NCBI RefSeq assembly: GCF_900013425.1
Contig: NZ_FBXK01000005.1
Span: forward strand, 1,364,001-1,428,000
Direction of reading: 5' to 3'
Source: Sphingobium sp. Z007
GTDB taxonomy: Bacteria; Pseudomonadota; Alphaproteobacteria; Sphingomonadales; Sphingomonadaceae
Length of the DNA: 64,000 nt
The translations under genes and the position numbers were made by a program. Shown here in pieces: positions 60,049 to 64,000 of the stretch (positions are counted from its first letter, which is position 1; each line of letters starts with the position of its first letter). The notes beneath the pieces were generated by a model. The model did no database searches. It was not told where the DNA came from and worked only from the letters and a program-made list of their open reading frames with translations.

Positions 60049-60930
60049 ATGCTCTCCAACCCCTTTCTCTTCTTCCTGATGCGCTTGCTCCCCGCGCGGC
60101 TCGCATCCTGGCTTGGCGGCTGGCTGTCGGCGCATGTCGCCCGGCCGCGCATGAAGCTGCGCGACGCACGGGCGCGCACCAATCTCGCGCTGTTGCGCCC
60201 GGACCTGTCGGAAATGGAGCGTGAGGCGATGCTGACGCGGCGCTGGGTCAACATCGGGCGGACGATGGGCGAACTTGCCAATATCGACCGGCTGGTGAAT
60301 GACGCCCATGTCCGCGTGATCGACCAGCCGGGCTATAAGGCGGTGTTGGACGGACCCGGCCCGATGATCGCCTTCACCTGCCACCTGGGCAATTGGGATT
60401 TGCTGGCCGCTTACATCAAATGGTCGACGGATCGGCCGGGCCTGGGCGTCTATGAAGATCCCGATGATCCCAAAATCGCCGCCCAACTCAAGAAAGCGCG
60501 CTCCAGCTATATGGGTGAGGCGATCGGCGGCGGCGGCGCGGCGCGCGGCGTGTTCAAGCATCTGACCCAGAAGGATCGGGCCACCCTTTATATATTGGCG
60601 GACGAGCGGCGGGACCGGCAGGTCTGGTTTCCGACTTTCGGCCGCCAAATAGAGCCGTCGGGCAATTTGTCGATTGCGTTACGTTTGGCGCGCAAGGTCG
60701 GGGCCAAATTCCTGCCTTTCTACCTTGCCCGCACTAACGGCCCGCATTTCGATCTGCACTGGCGCGCACCGCTCGATCCGGCGACGATGAACGATGCGGA
60801 GATCGTCACCGCGCTCGATCGCTTTCTGGGCGATGCCTGCATCGCCCATGCCGACCAGTGGCTGGGACTGCATGACATGGACCTGACCCTGCCGGGTCAT
60901 GGGGCCGGGCCACGCGCCTATGTTCCCTAG
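60049..60930 (+). CDS. LpxL/HtrB-like lipid acyltransferase
   Basis: A 293-residue lysophospholipid/lipid A acyltransferase-family protein. The catalytic H-x4-D is intact (CHLGNWD, H112 and D117). The N terminus has a hydrophobic membrane-contact helix (LFFLMRLLPARLASWLGGWL), followed by 'RRWVNIGRTMGELANIDRL' and 'TLYILADERRDRQVWFPTFGRQIEPSGNLSIALRLARK'. The start at ATG 60049 is chosen because the 40 residues upstream lack homology. The usual role is adding a secondary acyl chain to lipid A; another membrane lipid is possible. It is followed after 41 bases by trpF. Confidence 0.88.
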   Translation: MLSNPFLFFLMRLLPARLASWLGGWLSAHVARPRMKLRDARARTNLALLRPDLSEMEREAMLTRRWVNIGRTMGELANIDRLVNDAHVRVIDQPGYKAVLDGPGPMIAFTCHLGNWDLLAAYIKWSTDRPGLGVYEDPDDPKIAAQLKKARSSYMGEAIGGGGAARGVFKHLTQKDRATLYILADERRDRQVWFPTFGRQIEPSGNLSIALRLARKVGAKFLPFYLARTNGPHFDLHWRAPLDPATMNDAEIVTALDRFLGDACIAHADQWLGLHDMDLTLPGHGAGPRAYVP

Positions 60931-60971
60931 GCCATGTGACTTGGCGGCGGATCGCCGCTAAAGCGCGGGAC

Positions 60972-61616
60972 ATGTCCCGACTCGCGATCAAGATATGCGG
61001 CCTGTCCACGCCCGAAACGGTGGGCGCGGCGGTCAGCGGCGGCGCGAGCCATATCGGCTTTGTCCATTTCGCCAAAAGCCCGCGCCATGTGGAGCCGGAC
61101 CAGATCAAGGCGCTCGCCGCCCTTGCCCCCGCTTATGTCGAAAAGGTCGCCGTCGTCGTCGATCCGACCGACGAGATGCTGGGCGAACTGGTCGGCACGG
61201 GCGCGCTCACCACGCTGCAACTCCATGGCAAGGAAAGCCCGCAGCGCGCCGCCGCCATTCGCGCCCGCTTCGGCCTGCCGGTGTGGAAGGCGATCGCGGT
61301 CAAGACCAGCGCCGATATCGACGGTGCAACCGCCTATGTCGGCGCGGTCGATCGACTGCTGTTCGACGCCAAGACGCCCGACGGCGCGGCGCTGCCCGGC
61401 GGCATGGGGCTACGCTTCGACTGGACGCTGCTGCGTGGCCTGGCGATCCCGGCACCATGGGGGCTGTCGGGCGGGCTTGGAATCGACAATGTCGTGGAAG
61501 CGATCCGCATCAGCGGCGCGCCGCTGATCGACGTGTCTTCCGGCGTCGAAAGCGCGCCGGGCATCAAGAGTGTGGACAAGATCATGGCCTTCTGCAAAGC
61601 GGTGCAGCCATGTTGA
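60972..61616 (+). CDS. trpF: Phosphoribosylanthranilate isomerase
   Basis: A 214-residue TIM-barrel enzyme of tryptophan synthesis that rearranges phosphoribosylanthranilate to CdRP. The catalytic Cys is in 'IKICGLSTPE' (C9), and the acid is in the 'DRLLFDAKTP' region. The phosphate site is 'GGLGIDNVVEAI' and 'IDVSSGVESAPGIKSVDKI'. The start is ATG 60972; in-frame ATG 60936 lacks homology. trpB follows after 96 bases, then trpA and accD. Confidence 0.96.
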   Translation: MSRLAIKICGLSTPETVGAAVSGGASHIGFVHFAKSPRHVEPDQIKALAALAPAYVEKVAVVVDPTDEMLGELVGTGALTTLQLHGKESPQRAAAIRARFGLPVWKAIAVKTSADIDGATAYVGAVDRLLFDAKTPDGAALPGGMGLRFDWTLLRGLAIPAPWGLSGGLGIDNVVEAIRISGAPLIDVSSGVESAPGIKSVDKIMAFCKAVQPC

Positions 61617-61712
61617 CGTTGAACGCCCCTGCCGTGCGCATTGAAGGACGATGGCGCTGATCGCTTCCCTACGCCAAGCGAACGCACCATTTGTCCCGGA
61701 AAGACCGACATC

Positions 61713-62954
61713 ATGACTGATACCATATCCTTGCCCAACAGCCTGCGATCGCAGCCCGACGCCAACGGCCATTTCGGTGCGTTCGGCGGCCGCTATGTCG
61801 CCGAAACGCTGATGCCGCTGATCCTGGAACTGGAGCGCGTCTATAAGGAGGCGAAGGCTGATCCCGCCTTCGACGCGGAGTTCGCCGAACTGCTGCGCTC
61901 CTATGTCGGCCGCCCCAATCCGCTTTATTATGCCGTGCGGCTGACCGAAGCGGTGCGCGCCAAGGCGCAGCCGGGCAAGGGAGCGAAAATCTACCTCAAG
62001 CGCGAAGAACTGAACCATACTGGCGCGCACAAGATCAATAATTGCATCGGCCAAGCGCTGCTCGCCCGGCGCATGGGCAAGAAGAAGGTCATCGCCGAAA
62101 CCGGCGCGGGCCAGCATGGCGTCGCCACCGCGACCGTCGCCGCGCTGTTCGGCATGGAATGCAAAATCTTCATGGGTGCCAAGGATGTCGAGCGGCAGAA
62201 GCCCAACGTGTTCCGCATGAAGCTGCTGGGCGCAGAGGTAATCCCGGTCCATTCGGGGTCCGCGACGCTTAAGGATTCGATGAACGACGCGCTGCGTTAT
62301 TGGGTGTCGAACGTGCATGACACATTCTACATCATCGGCACGGCGGCGGGTCCGCACCCCTATCCTGAGTTGGTCCGCGATTTCCAGTCGATCATCGGCA
62401 AGGAAACCCGCGCACAGATGCTGGAGGCCGAAGGCCGCCTGCCCGACATGCTGATCGCGCCGGTCGGCGGCGGCTCCAACGCCATTGGCCTGTTCCACCC
62501 CTTCCTGGACGACCCGGAAGTCGCGATGATCGGCGTGGAAGCCGCGGGTGAAGGGCTGGACAAGAAGCATGCCGCATCGCTGGCCGGCGGCGCGTCGGGC
62601 ATCCTGCACGGCAACCGCACCTATCTGTTGCAGGATGAGGACGGCCAGATCACCGAAGCGCACAGCATTTCCGCTGGCCTCGACTATCCGGGCATCGGCC
62701 CCGAACATAGCTGGCTGCACGAGATCGGCCGCGTGAAATATATGCCGATCAAGGACGACGAAGCGCTGACCAGTTTCCAGACGCTCAGCAAGCTGGAGGG
62801 GATCATCCCCGCGCTCGAATCCGCCCATGCGGTGGCCGCGGCCGAACAGATCGCGCCGACGCTGGACGCGGACAAGATCATCGTCATCAACCTGTCGGGC
62901 CGGGGTGACAAGGATATCTTTACCGTGGCCGAAGCGTTGGGAGCGGAAATGTGA
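61713..62954 (+). CDS. trpB: Tryptophan synthase beta chain
   Basis: A 413-residue PLP enzyme that joins indole and serine. '[23 protein letters not shown]' at the N terminus; PLP Lys in '[15 protein letters not shown]' (K107); phosphate loop 'VGGGSNAIG'; C-terminal '[15 protein letters not shown]'. The start is ATG 61713 with GGAAAG upstream. Its stop overlaps the trpA start by 4 bases, as expected for equal production of the two subunits. Confidence 0.98.
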   Translation: MTDTISLPNSLRSQPDANGHFGAFGGRYVAETLMPLILELERVYKEAKADPAFDAEFAELLRSYVGRPNPLYYAVRLTEAVRAKAQPGKGAKIYLKREELNHTGAHKINNCIGQALLARRMGKKKVIAETGAGQHGVATATVAALFGMECKIFMGAKDVERQKPNVFRMKLLGAEVIPVHSGSATLKDSMNDALRYWVSNVHDTFYIIGTAAGPHPYPELVRDFQSIIGKETRAQMLEAEGRLPDMLIAPVGGGSNAIGLFHPFLDDPEVAMIGVEAAGEGLDKKHAASLAGGASGILHGNRTYLLQDEDGQITEAHSISAGLDYPGIGPEHSWLHEIGRVKYMPIKDDEALTSFQTLSKLEGIIPALESAHAVAAAEQIAPTLDADKIIVINLSGRGDKDIFTVAEALGAEM

Positions 62955-63778
62955 GCGCCATTATGTCTGGGGATCGCCTCTCCACCCGCTTCGCCACCTG
63001 CAAGGCGCAGGGCCGGGCTGCTCTCATTACCTTCGTGACCGCCGGCGACCCTGACGTCGCTGCGACGCCCGCCATTCTCGACGCATTGGTCGCGGGCGGC
63101 GCAGACATTATCGAACTGGGTATGCCCTTTACCGATCCGATGGCCGATGGCCCGGCGATCGAACTGGCGAACCTGCGCAGTCTGGGGTCGGGCACGAAGA
63201 CCAAGCATATCTTCGCCCTTGCCGCCGATTTCCGCGCGCGTCACCCCGACACGCCGCTGATCCTGATGGGCTATGCCAATCCGATGCTGATCCGCGGCGG
63301 TGACTGGTTCGCCGACCAGTGCAAGGCCGCCGGCGTCGATGGCGTGATCTGCGTCGACGCGCCGCCAGAGGAAGATGCCGAGATCGGCCCGGCCCTGCGC
63401 GCGGCTGGTGTCCATCTTGTTCGCCTGGCCACCCCCACGACCGATGCGGCGCGCTTACCGACCGTGTTGAATGGCGCCAGCGGCTTCCTTTATTATGTCT
63501 CGGTCGCAGGCATCACCGGCAAACAGTCGGCAGCCCAGGCATCGATCGAAATCGCGGTCGCAAAGCTGAAGGCCGCCACCGACCTGCCGGTCGCGGTGGG
63601 CTTTGGCGTGCGCGGGCCGGAACAGGCGGCCGCCATCGGCCGAATCGCCAATGGCGTGGTGGTAGGGTCCGCCATTGTCGATATCGTCGGGTCGCATGGC
63701 GATGCCGCCGCCCCCTTCGTCCAGAAATTCGTCGCCACGCTGCGCGAAGCCCTTCACATTCGGGAGACAGCCGCATGA
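62951..63778 (+). CDS. trpA: Tryptophan synthase alpha chain
   Basis: A 275-residue TIM-barrel subunit that releases indole from indole-3-glycerol phosphate. Catalytic E55 (IIELGMPF) and D66 (MADGPAIE) are in place. The phosphate-binding end is '[29 protein letters not shown]'. The start is GTG 62951, overlapping the trpB stop (GTGA). The stop overlaps the accD start by 4 bases. Confidence 0.98.
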   Translation: MSAIMSGDRLSTRFATCKAQGRAALITFVTAGDPDVAATPAILDALVAGGADIIELGMPFTDPMADGPAIELANLRSLGSGTKTKHIFALAADFRARHPDTPLILMGYANPMLIRGGDWFADQCKAAGVDGVICVDAPPEEDAEIGPALRAAGVHLVRLATPTTDAARLPTVLNGASGFLYYVSVAGITGKQSAAQASIEIAVAKLKAATDLPVAVGFGVRGPEQAAAIGRIANGVVVGSAIVDIVGSHGDAAAPFVQKFVATLREALHIRETAA

Positions 63779-64000
63779 GCTGGATCAACCGCGTTCGTAA
63801 CGCCCTGCCCTTCACCAAGAAGGAAAGCACCGCCGAAACGCTGTGGCACAAATGCCCGTCCTGCAACGAGATGATCTTCATCAAGGAATGGGAAGAAAAT
63901 CTGTCGGTCTGCCCGCGTTGCAACCATCATGGCCGCATCGGCCCGTCGGAGCGGTTCGAGCAGATATTGGACGCCGGCTTCATCCTGTTGCCGACGCCGC
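63775..64000 (+). CDS. accD: Acetyl-CoA carboxylase carboxyltransferase beta subunit (partial)
   Basis: The first 75 residues of AccD; the gene runs off the window edge. The N-terminal zinc ribbon is complete (C27, C30 and C46, C49 in KCPSC...VCPRC), followed by 'NHHGRIGPSERFEQILD'. It is coupled to trpA by an ATGA overlap, so fatty-acid precursor formation is co-transcribed with tryptophan synthesis. Confidence 0.96.
   Translation, partial: MSWINRVRNALPFTKKESTAETLWHKCPSCNEMIFIKEWEENLSVCPRCNHHGRIGPSERFEQILDAGFILLPTP

Noticed and set aside
1..64000. CRISPR arrays or phage genes
   Set aside because: No regularly spaced repeats and no phage structural or integrase genes were seen. The only mobile element recognised is the Tn3-family transposon.

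Overview
The window looks like chromosomal DNA of a sphingomonad (Alphaproteobacteria, Sphingomonadaceae; Sphingobium or Sphingomonas-like). The pointers are high GC, several TonB-dependent receptors, an imuA-imuB-dnaE2 mutagenesis cassette behind an alphaproteobacterial LexA box (GTTC-N7-GTTC), and a core block gyrA ... lpxL-like/trpF/trpB/trpA/accD. This is inferred from gene content only; no database search was possible.

Layout. 0-7 kb: a small exoribonuclease, a methyltransferase-like protein and the SOS mutasome imuA-imuB-dnaE2 (minus strand). 6.8-7.4 kb: debris of a CzcB/CzcA-type metal efflux system. 7.4-24 kb: organosulfur scavenging. One long minus-strand unit (19659 to 8210) holds an SsuC-like permease, SsuB-like ATPase, thiol-dioxygenase-like cupin, three-domain rhodanese, SsuD-like monooxygenase, substrate-binding protein, TonB receptor, second binding protein, class II aldolase and DszA/NtaA-like monooxygenase. 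A divergent LysR gene with a perfect T-N11-A inverted repeat probably controls it. A second unit (24061 to 20806) adds a third binding protein, a DszC/acyl-CoA-dehydrogenase-like enzyme and a hydroxyacid dehydrogenase.

25.5-26 kb: fragments of a TetR gene and a thiolase gene. 26-35.3 kb: a catabolic cluster with a LysR regulator, TonB receptor, exported metallo-beta-lactamase-fold hydrolase, flavin monooxygenase, extradiol-type dioxygenase, alpha/beta C-C hydrolase, cupin and FAH-family protein. Together these make a plausible uptake, hydroxylation, ring-cleavage and hydrolysis route for an unidentified aromatic compound. 35.6-37.1 kb: an SDR gene divergent from an HxlR regulator. 37.4-41.5 kb: a tight five-gene unit of ATP-grasp ligase, LLM monooxygenase and a complete MetNIQ-type importer. 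I consider it the best candidate here for an uncharacterised system. 41.6-45 kb: a SHOCT protein, membrane-anchored catalase-fold peroxidase with cytochrome b561, an alpha/beta hydrolase lipoprotein and a CAU tRNA.

45.1-50.3 kb: a 4.1-kb Tn3-family transposon (tnpA, res-like repeats, tnpR with a long C-terminal extension, 45-bp terminal inverted repeats with 4 mismatches) has split a polysaccharide deacetylase gene. 50.3-64 kb: a histidine kinase, an Lrp regulator, two tandem related periplasmic repeat proteins, gyrA with an overlapping DUF952 gene, a family-2 glycosyltransferase, an LpxL-like acyltransferase, trpF, trpB-trpA and the start of accD.
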